Source: Microcoleus vaginatus HSN003 | Lineage (GTDB): Bacteria > Cyanobacteriota > Cyanobacteriia > Cyanobacteriales > Microcoleaceae | Direction of reading: 5' to 3' | NCBI RefSeq assembly: GCF_022701255.1 | Contig: NZ_CP031705.1 | Coordinates: 5,270,001 to 5,334,000, forward strand | DNA: 64,000 nucleotides | Part shown: positions 26,137-34,805 of the stretch, piece by piece | Layout of the letters: each line of letters starts with the position of its first letter | Position numbering within the stretch: position 1 is the stretch's first letter | The notes under the pieces: model-generated | The model's database searches: none | What the model saw: only the letters and a program-made list of their open reading frames with translations | What the model was told of the DNA's origin: nothing | Position numbers and translations under genes: made by a program

Positions 26137-27822
26137 ATGAAACCTCGAATCATTGTTTGCGGGTTGGGCCACACGGGACACAAGATTTTTTGTTTGTTGA
26201 GACAGCAAGGAGCGATTGTGGTTGGTATTAGCGATCGCCCAATTCGTGGCGAAACTTCTGATGTGGTTGTCGGCAATTTGCAAGCAGCTTCTACCTTGTT
26301 GGCGGCAGGCATTCAAACCGCTCACACTTTAGTAATTGCAGCAGACGATGATGCTGTGAATTTGGCCATTTTGATGCAGGCGAGGATTCTCAATCCTCAG
26401 ATTCGCATCATCAACAGATTGTTCAATACTAGCTTGGGCGTCAGGATTGACCACACTTTGCCTGATCACGCTTCCATGAGCGTTTCATCATTGGCGGCCC
26501 CGGTTTTTGCCTTTGCGGCTCTCGGAAGTCAGGCGATCGGACAGTTGCGTTTGTTCGATCGCACATGGCCGATTCACGAAGAATATATCGATGAAACACA
26601 TCCTTGGAAAAATCGCAAACTGAGCGATTTGTGGGACGATCGATCGCGAATGTTGATTTATTATCTGCCGGCTGCTAACAAAACTGATTTAGTATCGGCG
26701 GTGCTGGCCGAGCGGCAGTGTCAGCAGGGCGATCGGCTAATTGTTGCCACTCAGCCGACTATCCGCAGCTCCCAAAAAACTTTAACTCAAAAACTGCTCA
26801 AAACAGTAACTAGGCTGCACAGATTTCAGCAGCACAGCCAAGCAGCAGTAATTGTTGTATTGACGCTGCTGTCAATGATTGCCGTTGCTACTGCTACCTA
26901 TATTTGTGTTGACAATAATATCTCACTTGTTGATTCTCTCTATTTTTCAGTAGGGATGATTACGGGAGCCGGAGGTCATGAAAAAGTAGCCGAACAAGCT
27001 CCCGAAAGCATTAAACTATTTACAGTTGTGATGATGTTAGTGGGAGCCGGAATCATCGGCATCTGCTACGCACTGCTCAACGATTATGTATTGGGAACTC
27101 GCTTTACCGAATATTGGGATGTGGCGCGAGTGCCGCAGCGCAATCATTACATTATTTGCGGACTCGGAGGAATTGGCATCCAAATTGCTAAAGAACTGCA
27201 CACTAACGGTTACGATATTGTGGCGATCGAACAAGATCCGAACAGCCGATTTCTGAGTACCGCTCGCTCAATGAAAATTCCGGTCATTCAGGGAAGTGCT
27301 AGTTTGCCGGCAACTCTGGAAGCTGCTAATGTTAAGCAAGCGGCAGCACTTTTGGCGGTAACTAGCAGCGATATGTCTAATGTCGAAATTGCCTTGAGCG
27401 CTAAAGGATTGGCACCAAAACTATCAGTTATTGTCCGCAATCAAGACCCACATTTTGCTTTGATGGTGCAGCAAGTTTTTGAGTTTGAAGGAGTGTTGAA
27501 CCCGACGGAATTGGCGGCTCCTGCTTTCGCGGCGGCGGCGATTGGAGGCAGAATTTTGGGCAACGGGATGACTGCTGATAGTCTCTGGGTTTGCTTGGCC
27601 ACATTGATTACGCCAAAACATCCTTTCTGCGGCCAGCGCATTCAAGATGCTGCTAAGTCTGCGGATTTTGTGCCTCTTTATGCGGAAACTAAGTGTCAAA
27701 CTCTCCACGGCTGGGATTTACTGAATTGTTGTTTGAGTACGGGGGATGTTTTGTATTTGACGATGCCGGCGAATCGGTTGGATCAACTGTGGAGAACGAC
27801 CTCGGAATTAATTAAAACTTAA
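26137..27822 (+). CDS. Potassium-channel-like protein with two RCK/TrkA-N domains
   Basis: 561 residues: RCK domain 1 (IIVCGLGHTG, residues 5-14), a membrane pore region at about 230-315, and RCK domain 2 (YIICGLGGIGIQIAKEL from about 336). The pore consists of one helix, a re-entrant segment and a second helix (LDSLYFSVG...-type), as in two-helix channels. The filter position reads MITGAGGHE in place of TVGYGD. Both Rossmann sites keep glycine-rich loops. It would regulate K+ or another cation across the membrane according to NAD(H). ATG start at 26137; single-gene unit. Confidence 0.82.
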   Translation: MKPRIIVCGLGHTGHKIFCLLRQQGAIVVGISDRPIRGETSDVVVGNLQAASTLLAAGIQTAHTLVIAADDDAVNLAILMQARILNPQIRIINRLFNTSLGVRIDHTLPDHASMSVSSLAAPVFAFAALGSQAIGQLRLFDRTWPIHEEYIDETHPWKNRKLSDLWDDRSRMLIYYLPAANKTDLVSAVLAERQCQQGDRLIVATQPTIRSSQKTLTQKLLKTVTRLHRFQQHSQAAVIVVLTLLSMIAVATATYICVDNNISLVDSLYFSVGMITGAGGHEKVAEQAPESIKLFTVVMMLVGAGIIGICYALLNDYVLGTRFTEYWDVARVPQRNHYIICGLGGIGIQIAKELHTNGYDIVAIEQDPNSRFLSTARSMKIPVIQGSASLPATLEAANVKQAAALLAVTSSDMSNVEIALSAKGLAPKLSVIVRNQDPHFALMVQQVFEFEGVLNPTELAAPAFAAAAIGGRILGNGMTADSLWVCLATLITPKHPFCGQRIQDAAKSADFVPLYAETKCQTLHGWDLLNCCLSTGDVLYLTMPANRLDQLWRTTSELIKT

Positions 27823-27991
27823 TGGTTTGACGCGGGAATTTATGTTGGTGATCGCTCAATTGCAACTACAAACCTGATAAAATGAGCCGTGTCTAGTAAA
27901 TAAGACTTACGGCTAATCCTCAGAAATCCGGTTTCTGAGGGCAAGTTCTAGTATAAATAACCAACAGAGTGTCAATTAGTTGCGATTTAGA

Positions 27992-28576
27992 ATGAGAAAA
28001 TTTTTAGGATTATTTGTGTTTGGGATGATCATGGCGATCGCCTCTGTAGCTGTGGCGGCTCAACCTTTGTTCGTCTCTTATCCTCCACCCAACCACAAAA
28101 CTACAGCAGATCGCATTTTTTTAATCGGCACAGCGCCCGCACCGGGACAAGTGTTAGTAAATGGCAACCAAATTTCGCGCACCGCAGTCGGCCATTTCGC
28201 CCCGACTTTTCCGCTGCAACTCGGGGAAAATGTCTTTACATTGCGTTACGAAAATCAGGAAGTCAAAATTAAGGTGACGCGCCAGTCGAATCAGCCGGAA
28301 GTCCCTGTAGGATTGGCTTTTGCTAAAGATTCCCTGACGCCTAAAGTCGATGTGGCGAGTTTGCCGGGGGAATATATTTGCTTTGGGGCGATCGCACCTG
28401 CGAATGCTCAAGTTTCGGTAAAATTGGCGGGCGTTACTATTCCTTTAAAAGCGCGATCGCAAGTCGAACTACCCGACAACAAATCTGTACTGTTAGGTGA
28501 AAACTCCCCGATCACAAAAGGCGGCAGCGAACAGTATCAAGGCTGCGCTCAAACCCCCCCAACCCCCCTTTGCTAA
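27992..28576 (+). CDS. N-acetylmuramoyl-L-alanine amidase, N-terminal part of a frameshifted gene
   Basis: 194 residues from ATG 27992: signal peptide (KFLGLFVFGMIMAIASVAVA), then a beta-rich domain of cyanobacterial AmiC-type amidases (LFVSYPPPNHKTTADRIFLI). It ends in a TAA inside a C/G-rich hairpin. The rest of the amidase follows one base out of phase and overlaps by 7 bp. One extra base in either C run would join the two into a protein of about 619 residues. The break could be real, programmed, or a sequencing error. Confidence 0.75.
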   Translation: MRKFLGLFVFGMIMAIASVAVAAQPLFVSYPPPNHKTTADRIFLIGTAPAPGQVLVNGNQISRTAVGHFAPTFPLQLGENVFTLRYENQEVKIKVTRQSNQPEVPVGLAFAKDSLTPKVDVASLPGEYICFGAIAPANAQVSVKLAGVTIPLKARSQVELPDNKSVLLGENSPITKGGSEQYQGCAQTPPTPLC

Positions 28577-28583
28577 GGGGGGG
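28563..28583. repeat. C6-TTTGCTAA-G7 hairpin at the amidase frameshift
   Basis: CCCCCC TTTGCTAA GGGGGGG, preceded by a C7 run. It is a known style of cyanobacterial intergenic repeat, here inside coding sequence, exactly where the frame is lost. Confidence 0.8.
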
Positions 28584-29850
28584 CAATGAGTCTAATGCTT
28601 CCTTCGTCACGGGGGAAAATGAGTCTAACTCCTCGCTACCAAAAACGGAAAAAGTGGATTTAGGAGTGCCTGTATTTGAGCTAACAATGAATAATCAAAC
28701 TATCAGCCAGCAGGGTACTGGCAAGATTTCTATTCTTTCTCCGGCTGACTTAGAAATAGCCGAAGTAACAGCCGAGCCAGGTGTTGCCCGAACCGGGGCG
28801 AGTACAGATTTTTCTCGGATGACACCGCTGCCGAAGGGCACGCGAGCAACAGTTATCGGGCGCGAGGGAGAATGGCTCAGACTCGATTACGGTGCTTGGA
28901 TTAAAGCATCAGAAGTGCAAATTGTCAAAGATGCCGTGCCTCCGCGATCGATTATTCGCAGCGCCAGTTCGCGTCAAGTTTCCGGCTGGACAGAGGTCTT
29001 ATTTCCCTTAGAAATACCCGTCCCAGTCACTGTGCAAGAAGGAGAACGCACTTTCACTTTAACTCTGTACAATACTACCGCTCAAACTGACATTATTCGC
29101 ATCCAGGATGACCCCGTAATTTCGCGTTTGGAATGGCAACAAATATCGCCGCTGCAAGTACAATACACTTTTAATCTCAAATCCGCCCAGCAGTGGGGCT
29201 ATAAGTTGAGATACGAGGGCACAACTTTAGTGTTGTCTTTAAAACACCCGCCAGTCAATACAAGCGCGGTGCCCAATTCGCAAGCAAAGCCGCTGTCGGG
29301 AATTAAGATTCTCATCGATCCGGGACACGGCGGGCCGCAGGATGGAGGTGCTGTGAGTCCAGTGGGGATTAGAGAAAAAACAGTAGCTTTAACTGTGTCA
29401 AAATTGGTGCGAGAAGAATTGGTAAATCGGGGTGCGAATGTGCTAATGACGCGGGTAGAAGATGTCGATTTGGATTTGCCACCCAGGGTGGAAATGATTC
29501 AAAAAGAAGAACCTGCGATCGCAATTTCAATTCACTACAATGCTTTGCCAGATAACGGCGACGCCATTAAGACTAAAGGCGTCGGCGCTTTCTGGTTTCA
29601 CCCGCAAGCGCACAGTTTGGCAACCTTTTTGCACAATTATTTAGTTGCCAAGTTGAACCGTCCAAGCTATGGTGTATTCTGGAACAACTTAGCCATGACT
29701 CGTCCTGCCGTTGCTCCATCTGTTTTAATGGAATTGGGATTTATGATCAATCCCGAGGAGTTTGAATGGATTGTGAATCCGACAGAACAGAAGAAGTTAG
29801 CCGAGGCGATCGCCCAAGGTGTTACCGAATGGTTTGCCTCTGTCAAATAG
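28570..29850 (+). CDS. amiC: N-acetylmuramoyl-L-alanine amidase, catalytic part
   Basis: Zn-dependent amidase that cuts the peptide stem from cell-wall glycan. In filamentous cyanobacteria such enzymes act in septum and nanopore formation. The C-terminal Amidase_3 domain has all key residues: DPGHGG, REKTVAL (Glu), SIHYNA (His), and MELGF (Glu). An AMIN-like beta domain and an SH3-like segment (TRATVIGREGEWLRLDYG) precede it. The start at 28570 is a TTG created by the frameshift and is unlikely to be native; see the preceding feature. Confidence 0.85.
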   Translation: MLRGGNESNASFVTGENESNSSLPKTEKVDLGVPVFELTMNNQTISQQGTGKISILSPADLEIAEVTAEPGVARTGASTDFSRMTPLPKGTRATVIGREGEWLRLDYGAWIKASEVQIVKDAVPPRSIIRSASSRQVSGWTEVLFPLEIPVPVTVQEGERTFTLTLYNTTAQTDIIRIQDDPVISRLEWQQISPLQVQYTFNLKSAQQWGYKLRYEGTTLVLSLKHPPVNTSAVPNSQAKPLSGIKILIDPGHGGPQDGGAVSPVGIREKTVALTVSKLVREELVNRGANVLMTRVEDVDLDLPPRVEMIQKEEPAIAISIHYNALPDNGDAIKTKGVGAFWFHPQAHSLATFLHNYLVAKLNRPSYGVFWNNLAMTRPAVAPSVLMELGFMINPEEFEWIVNPTEQKKLAEAIAQGVTEWFASVK

Positions 29851-29931
29851 CAGTTAGTAGTAAGGGCTGAAGTCTTGCTCAAAAAGTTCATAGTCAGGAC
29901 TTCAGTTCTGCCAATCCAAGGAAATGAAATA

Positions 29932-30327
29932 ATGCTAATTTTTACTCAATCAAAAGCCTTTTTTATTGCAGCCGTCGTTGCAAGTTTTAGCTTCTCACTT
30001 TACAGCTTTCCTGTTTTCGGCAAGCAGCAAAGCCTTGCTCCCGCAAAAGCAGAAGCTTTAAAAAAGCAAACTCAATGCTCGTTTATTACAGGTGAAGGTG
30101 GCGCTGTTAACATTCGCAAAGGCCCAGGGAATCAGTACCCGGTTGTAGCTAAATTGAAAAGAGGAGACGGAGTTAGGGCTGTCAGCAGACAAGGTAATTG
30201 GGTGAAAATTGCCGCCAGATTTTCGGGTAATCCTCCTAATGAAACTTTGACAATCCTTGACGGTTGGGTGAACAATCAATTTATTAATGGGTGTTCCGAA
30301 GACCAATTTGAAAGGTGGCGGCAATAG
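29932..30327 (+). CDS. Secreted SH3-domain protein
   Basis: 131 residues from ATG 29932 (AAGGAAA 8 bp upstream). Signal peptide to about residue 30 (KAFFIAAVVASFSFSLYSF), then a bacterial SH3 domain with its hallmark VNIRKGPGNQYPVVAKLKRG and QGNWVKI. The mature protein has a Cys near the start and one near the end (FINGCSEDQF). It follows the amidase by 81 bp and probably binds peptidoglycan; joint action with the amidase is an inference. Confidence 0.8.
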   Translation: MLIFTQSKAFFIAAVVASFSFSLYSFPVFGKQQSLAPAKAEALKKQTQCSFITGEGGAVNIRKGPGNQYPVVAKLKRGDGVRAVSRQGNWVKIAARFSGNPPNETLTILDGWVNNQFINGCSEDQFERWRQ

Positions 30328-30443
30328 GGGATTTGGTTTGTAGTAAGGATTTCAGTCCTTAGTTGAGATGAAAGCTAAAGTTTTCACTACAAACCACACC
30401 GGAAGATTTTTAAAAGTGGTACAAAAAAGACGATCGCCCTGAT

Positions 30444-31004
30444 TCATTGTTGCATTCTCAACCAGCTAAACACCTGTTCGGCGGTGATATTCAGGGGAAT
30501 CATTTCGGGAACAGGAAGGACATCGCTACCTTCGCAGAATTGCGGTTGTTGGTTGGGCAAAAATGCTAAAATCGATCGATCGTCTGGATCGATTAGCCAG
30601 CCCAACTGACAATTATGTTGAAGACAGTGAATAATTTTTCTAGTTACGCGATTTGAGCTTTGCTGTGGCGACAGGATTTCGATCGCCCAATACGGCGCAA
30701 TTCGCACATCATCCACTGGTTCGCCGCTGTCATCAAATTGAATCTGTTCCCACAATAGTACCGCAATATCTGGAACAATCGATCGACCGCCAAAGGTACA
30801 CCGCAACTCTGGAAAAGCGTAAGCTATCTTGGGTTCCTCTACCACTTCATTAATGACACGCAGGAATTGCCCCTGGAGACGAGAATGTTTAGTTTTCGGC
30901 ATAGGTTTTTGGATAATCTCCCCCTCAATATATTCGCTAGCAGGTTTAGTTTCTGGCAGTTTCAAAAATTCTTCCAGGGTGAAGCGCCCAGTTGCGATTG
31001 TCAT
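30444..31004 (-). CDS. Uma2 family (DUF820) endonuclease-like protein
   Basis: 186 residues, a very abundant cyanobacterial family with a PD-(D/E)XK fold. Seen here: start MTIATGRFTLEEFLKLPETK, EYIEGEI, then the active-site region SIVPDIAVLLWEQ and WAIEILSPQQS, and a C-terminal GWLIDPDDRSI. Substrate and biological role are not known; most genomes carry dozens of copies. ATG start at 31004. Confidence 0.9.
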   Translation of the reverse strand: MTIATGRFTLEEFLKLPETKPASEYIEGEIIQKPMPKTKHSRLQGQFLRVINEVVEEPKIAYAFPELRCTFGGRSIVPDIAVLLWEQIQFDDSGEPVDDVRIAPYWAIEILSPQQSSNRVTRKIIHCLQHNCQLGWLIDPDDRSILAFLPNQQPQFCEGSDVLPVPEMIPLNITAEQVFSWLRMQQ

Positions 31005-31082
31005 AAATAAATTCCTCGATTCTACCTATCTTCAGTGTAATCCAAAAATTATTTATCTTGCATAAAAATGGTGTTACATAGC

Positions 31083-32060
31083 CTAATTTTCCGGGACAAT
31101 CTGCTGTTTAAATTCAAACAAATTAGGATTTGTAGGGTCATAAAAAGCCCGCAACCAATGCACGTTGGGAGAACCAAAAGTTTCAACTCTAGTAAAATTT
31201 TTCATTCTCGGTAGTTGAGTCTCATCGGTAAAAAGGGGTAAAGGCTTATCGATGCGGAAATAGTGAGTATCGCCGTGGACGAATACAACTTGTCCTGGGA
31301 AATTGCCTGTTTCTGTTTCCAGAGTTGCCATAAAATCGTTGTAGCCACTTCTTCTTTTGTCCGTCGGATCGAGTTCAAATCCCGGATTTGCCTGTGCAAC
31401 TAACACAATTCCTTTGCTGTTGCTGCGTTTGGCTAAAGCAAAACATTCTTTGATCCAGGCTAAGTTAGCTGAATTGCGATCGGCATATTCTGCATCTCCT
31501 TCGGGAGTGCGGCCAAAATTGTTGTTGCTTCCCGGCATATTAATCGCGAAAAACACAACTCCATGATAAATCCAGCGAACATTTTCGCGGAATTTAGCAA
31601 ACTGCAGGTTTTCGCTTTGACGGGTGAGAGTTAAGGTGCGCTTGCCCAAACTTTGATTACCGTTGCTAAATATTTCCCGCAGTTTAGCGAGTCTTTCTAC
31701 CGGATCGTAACTGCCATTTTTTGATCGGTGGCAATCCGTCCATTCATTATCGCCATAGGCAAGAATAAACGGCATCTCAAAATTGTCAAATAACTGCTTG
31801 CGGCTGACAAAAGTTGCATCATCGCAGACACTAGAACCGTTTTTAATGTCGCCGTCGTGGACGACAAACGCTGCGGGCGATCGATTGATATCTGCAATCA
31901 AACTCGGAAATTGTGCTTCCTGTTCGGCACTATAAGGCAAATCGCCAATTAAGGCAAATTCAAAAGGTCTATCGCCCGAAGTTTGAGCATAAGTTAAAAC
32001 CCCAAAACCCGTAATTGCTACAAAAACAATCAAGGCAAGAATTAGATAGTTTTTTTTCAT
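31083..32060 (-). CDS. Metallophosphoesterase-fold protein, exported
   Basis: 325 residues with an N-terminal membrane/signal segment (LILALIVFVAITGFGVLTYA). Calcineurin-like motifs follow in order: ALIGDLPYS, VVHDGDIKNG, YGDNEWTDC and FVHGDTHYF. This gives the Asp/His set for a two-metal site, although the first motif lacks the usual DxH. Probably periplasmic. Divergent from the CapA-like gene, 63 bp apart. Substrate unknown. Confidence 0.8.
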   Translation of the reverse strand: MKKNYLILALIVFVAITGFGVLTYAQTSGDRPFEFALIGDLPYSAEQEAQFPSLIADINRSPAAFVVHDGDIKNGSSVCDDATFVSRKQLFDNFEMPFILAYGDNEWTDCHRSKNGSYDPVERLAKLREIFSNGNQSLGKRTLTLTRQSENLQFAKFRENVRWIYHGVVFFAINMPGSNNNFGRTPEGDAEYADRNSANLAWIKECFALAKRSNSKGIVLVAQANPGFELDPTDKRRSGYNDFMATLETETGNFPGQVVFVHGDTHYFRIDKPLPLFTDETQLPRMKNFTRVETFGSPNVHWLRAFYDPTNPNLFEFKQQIVPEN

Positions 32061-32123
32061 TTTTTGAGTCGGAAGTAAATTATTTATGATACCATATTAG
32101 CCGACAAATCACTCTAAAAAATC

Positions 32124-33320
32124 ATGAATTTTCGTCGGTTGCTCTCGGTAATTGCCATGCTTTCGATCGCAGGCTGCAATCTCGAAACGCCACAAACCAA
32201 CACACAGCCTACAGAAAGTCGATCGCCAATTGCAACCCCTGTTCCCGCCCAACCAAAGTCTGAGATCAAAGAAGCAAAACTAATTGCTGTCGGCGACATC
32301 ATGATGCACAGTACCCAAACGCGATCGGGCTACGACGCAAAAAAGAAAACATACAATTTTGACAATTTCTTCGCACCAGTTAAAAGTATCCTATCAACAG
32401 GCGATTGGGTCATCGGAAATCTCGAAACACCTTTAGCGGGCCAAGATGCGGGCGGATATACGGGATATCCGCTATTTAACGCACCGGCTCAATTAGCAGA
32501 TGCTGCTAAAAAAGCCGGATTTAATATCTTGACAACGGCGAACAATCATGCTTTAGACCGTGGAGAAAAAGGAGTAATTAGGACGATCGCCAATCTGAGC
32601 GATCGCAAAATTGCGTTCACAGGAACAGCCACATCAGCCGCCGAAGCTTCACGCACTTTAATCAGCACCAAAAACAACATTTCACTAGCCCTGCTAGCCT
32701 ACACCTACGGCACAAACGGCATTCCCATACCCAAAGGCAAAGATTACTTAGTTTCCCTAATCGACCAAAAAAAGATAATCAAAGACATTGCCAAAGCCCG
32801 AAAACAAGGAGCAGATATTATCGCAATTTCCCTGCATTTTGGCGATGAATATCAGCGACAACCAAACACCCAACAAAAACAATTAGTTGAAAACCTATTA
32901 AAAGCTGGTGCAGACATCATTCTCGGCAGCCATCCCCACGTCGTCCAACCTTACAAAATTTTTAACTTTCCCGGAAAAAATGGCAAAACCCGCAAAGCTG
33001 TAGCAATTTATTCAATGGGAAACTTCATTTCCGGTCAGAAGAAAAAATATACAGACTTAGGCGTAATTTTGCAAGTAAATATTCGCAAAAAATTTCCTGA
33101 AAAAACCACAGAAATTACAGATGTAAAAACACATCCTACTTGGGTGCACCGCTATGCTTTGAACAATAAAACGAACTATCGCGTTTTGCCCTTAGAAACA
33201 ACGGTCAGCCAGAAAAAAGATGCACTACTAGCAACTTCACAGTATCCAATTTTATCAAAATATTTGCAGGATATGAACAATCATCTTAACTCTTTGAATA
33301 GTCCGAAAAAATCCAAATAA
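32124..33320 (+). CDS. CapA-family lipoprotein (metallophosphatase fold)
   Basis: 398 residues. Lipoprotein signal (VIAMLSIAGC), proline-rich linker, then a CapA/PgsA fold: AVGDIMMH, GNLETPL, TTANNHALDRGE, SLHFGDEY and GSHPHVVQP, all residues expected for metal binding. Family members take part in poly-gamma-glutamate or other surface polymer export, but many cyanobacterial copies have no known substrate. ATG at 32124. Paired divergently with another phosphoesterase-fold gene. Confidence 0.85.
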   Translation: MNFRRLLSVIAMLSIAGCNLETPQTNTQPTESRSPIATPVPAQPKSEIKEAKLIAVGDIMMHSTQTRSGYDAKKKTYNFDNFFAPVKSILSTGDWVIGNLETPLAGQDAGGYTGYPLFNAPAQLADAAKKAGFNILTTANNHALDRGEKGVIRTIANLSDRKIAFTGTATSAAEASRTLISTKNNISLALLAYTYGTNGIPIPKGKDYLVSLIDQKKIIKDIAKARKQGADIIAISLHFGDEYQRQPNTQQKQLVENLLKAGADIILGSHPHVVQPYKIFNFPGKNGKTRKAVAIYSMGNFISGQKKKYTDLGVILQVNIRKKFPEKTTEITDVKTHPTWVHRYALNNKTNYRVLPLETTVSQKKDALLATSQYPILSKYLQDMNNHLNSLNSPKKSK

Positions 33321-33934
33321 TTTGGCATTGGAAATTGGGAAGTGGGCATTAGTTATTGGAATTGGAGGCCTAGCCGAGCGATTTGTATTCCCAGGCAGTG
33401 CCCATTGCGGCGTTGCTGGATACAGGTATCAATTCAAGATTTCGCAAGTGCTATGGGCCAAGTCGGGTGAGTTTTGTAACATCAAGCGAAAAGTTGATTC
33501 ATACCGTGAATCAGCAACGCCCGACTGTGTTATCATCATATGTCGCCAGATTCCCAGCTTTGCCTCTTGACCTCCAAGGAGTCCTGTACCGAGCTGTGCC
33601 TCACTTAAAAAAGGGCAGCAATTAGAGACCAGGGTTGAGTTCTCCAAAGCCACTGTTTTCTCTACTTAAAACTCAAAAAAGTTTTCTGCACCACTAAGCT
33701 ACATACCTTCGGGCTCTGATGCGATCATCGGGCGATCGACAAAATTGCTGTAGGGAAACCGCACTACCTTTTCCTGACTGCCGTTTCCTTACCCGCAGTT
33801 TTTTTAAAGTCGCATAAATTTTCAGTAAATTCCGATCTACACACTCCCCAAATCCAAAGTTAAAATATACCCAATAAAAAATAGCTTCTCCTAGCTGTTT
33901 TTTTGGCAAGCTAAATATCAGGGAGTTCATCTAC
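33321..33934. other. 614-bp intergenic region
   Basis: Two overlapping open frames of about 80 codons lie here but have unlike-protein composition and no ribosome sites. I see no gene. The right 130 bp are AT-rich and probably contain the pseudopilin promoter. Confidence 0.5.
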
Positions 33935-34573
33935 GTGTCAATAAATAAAACGCTCCAAGGCAGAGCCACTACACCTGCTGCCGGTTTTACAATGATTGAG
34001 CTATTGATAATTATTTTAATCATAGGAATATTTTGTGCGATCGTCGCCCCCTCTTGGCTAATGTTCATCAACCACCACCGTTTAAAGGCATCGCTCGATC
34101 GAGCTTATTGGGCAATGGAACTTGCCCACAGCAACGCCAAACGCGACAAAATTTCATGGCAAGCCAGCTTTAAACCAGTAGGAGAAAATGTACAAATAGC
34201 CGTTCACCCAGCCGACATTCCCCCAGGCCAAGTACCAGCCAGTCAATGGAAAAACCTAGAACGGCAAATTCAAATAGATACAGTTATCAACGACAAAGGA
34301 GGTTATGAAACAACACTACTTCCAGTAAATGAAAATAACGAGCAAAAAGCAAACGGCACAATCCGGCGCGTCATGTTCAACCACAGAGGTTGCCCCGTCT
34401 CTCGAAGCGACCATGACTGCACGCTAACGAGTATAAGAGCCAAAGGAACCCTAACACTATTTCATCCCAACTTAAGAAACAGCCAACGCTGCATCATCAT
34501 CTCCACTCTTTTAGGACATAAACGCACCTCCCAAAGACAGCCCAAAGCTCAAGACAAAAGATATTGTTACTGA
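33935..34573 (+). CDS. Type IV pilin-like (FimT/GspH-type) pseudopilin
   Basis: 212 residues. Prepilin signal GFTMIELLIIILIIGIFC, with cleavage expected after Gly and Glu at +5, then a hydrophobic helix and a soluble beta domain. Minor pseudopilins initiate or cap type IV pili. The start is GTG at 33935. The C-terminal quarter (after NHRGCPVSRSDHDC) contains three cysteines. No other pil genes are nearby. Confidence 0.8.
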   Translation: MSINKTLQGRATTPAAGFTMIELLIIILIIGIFCAIVAPSWLMFINHHRLKASLDRAYWAMELAHSNAKRDKISWQASFKPVGENVQIAVHPADIPPGQVPASQWKNLERQIQIDTVINDKGGYETTLLPVNENNEQKANGTIRRVMFNHRGCPVSRSDHDCTLTSIRAKGTLTLFHPNLRNSQRCIIISTLLGHKRTSQRQPKAQDKRYCY

Positions 34574-34620
34574 GTCACTGATGTAGGGTGCGTCAGGGAA
34601 AACAATATTACCCGAAATCT

Positions 34621-34739
34621 GGACACGGAAGTGCCGTTTCCCTACAAATTGGGCGATCGTTACATCTGATCGCCCGATCGCCCGGAACCCGGCAAGCTAC
34701 GATTATTTTGGAGTAGGGAAACGGCATTGTCGCGTCCTC
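34621..34739. repeat. Facing pair of GGACACGG palindromes
   Basis: GGACACGGAAGTGCCGTTTC at 34621 and its opposite-orientation relative (GGGAAACGGCATTGTCGCGT) at about 34716. Members of the dispersed family at 25093, located between the pseudopilin and ftsI. Confidence 0.6.
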
Positions 34740-34805
34740 AATAGCCTTGTTATCGATCGTTATATTCGATGTCAATTCCTGACGCCACATCTCAGCTCTA
34801 ATCAA

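Noticed and set aside
33322..33625. Two overlapping short rightward ORFs after the CapA-like gene
   Set aside because: No ribosome sites, no family, composition like random translation.
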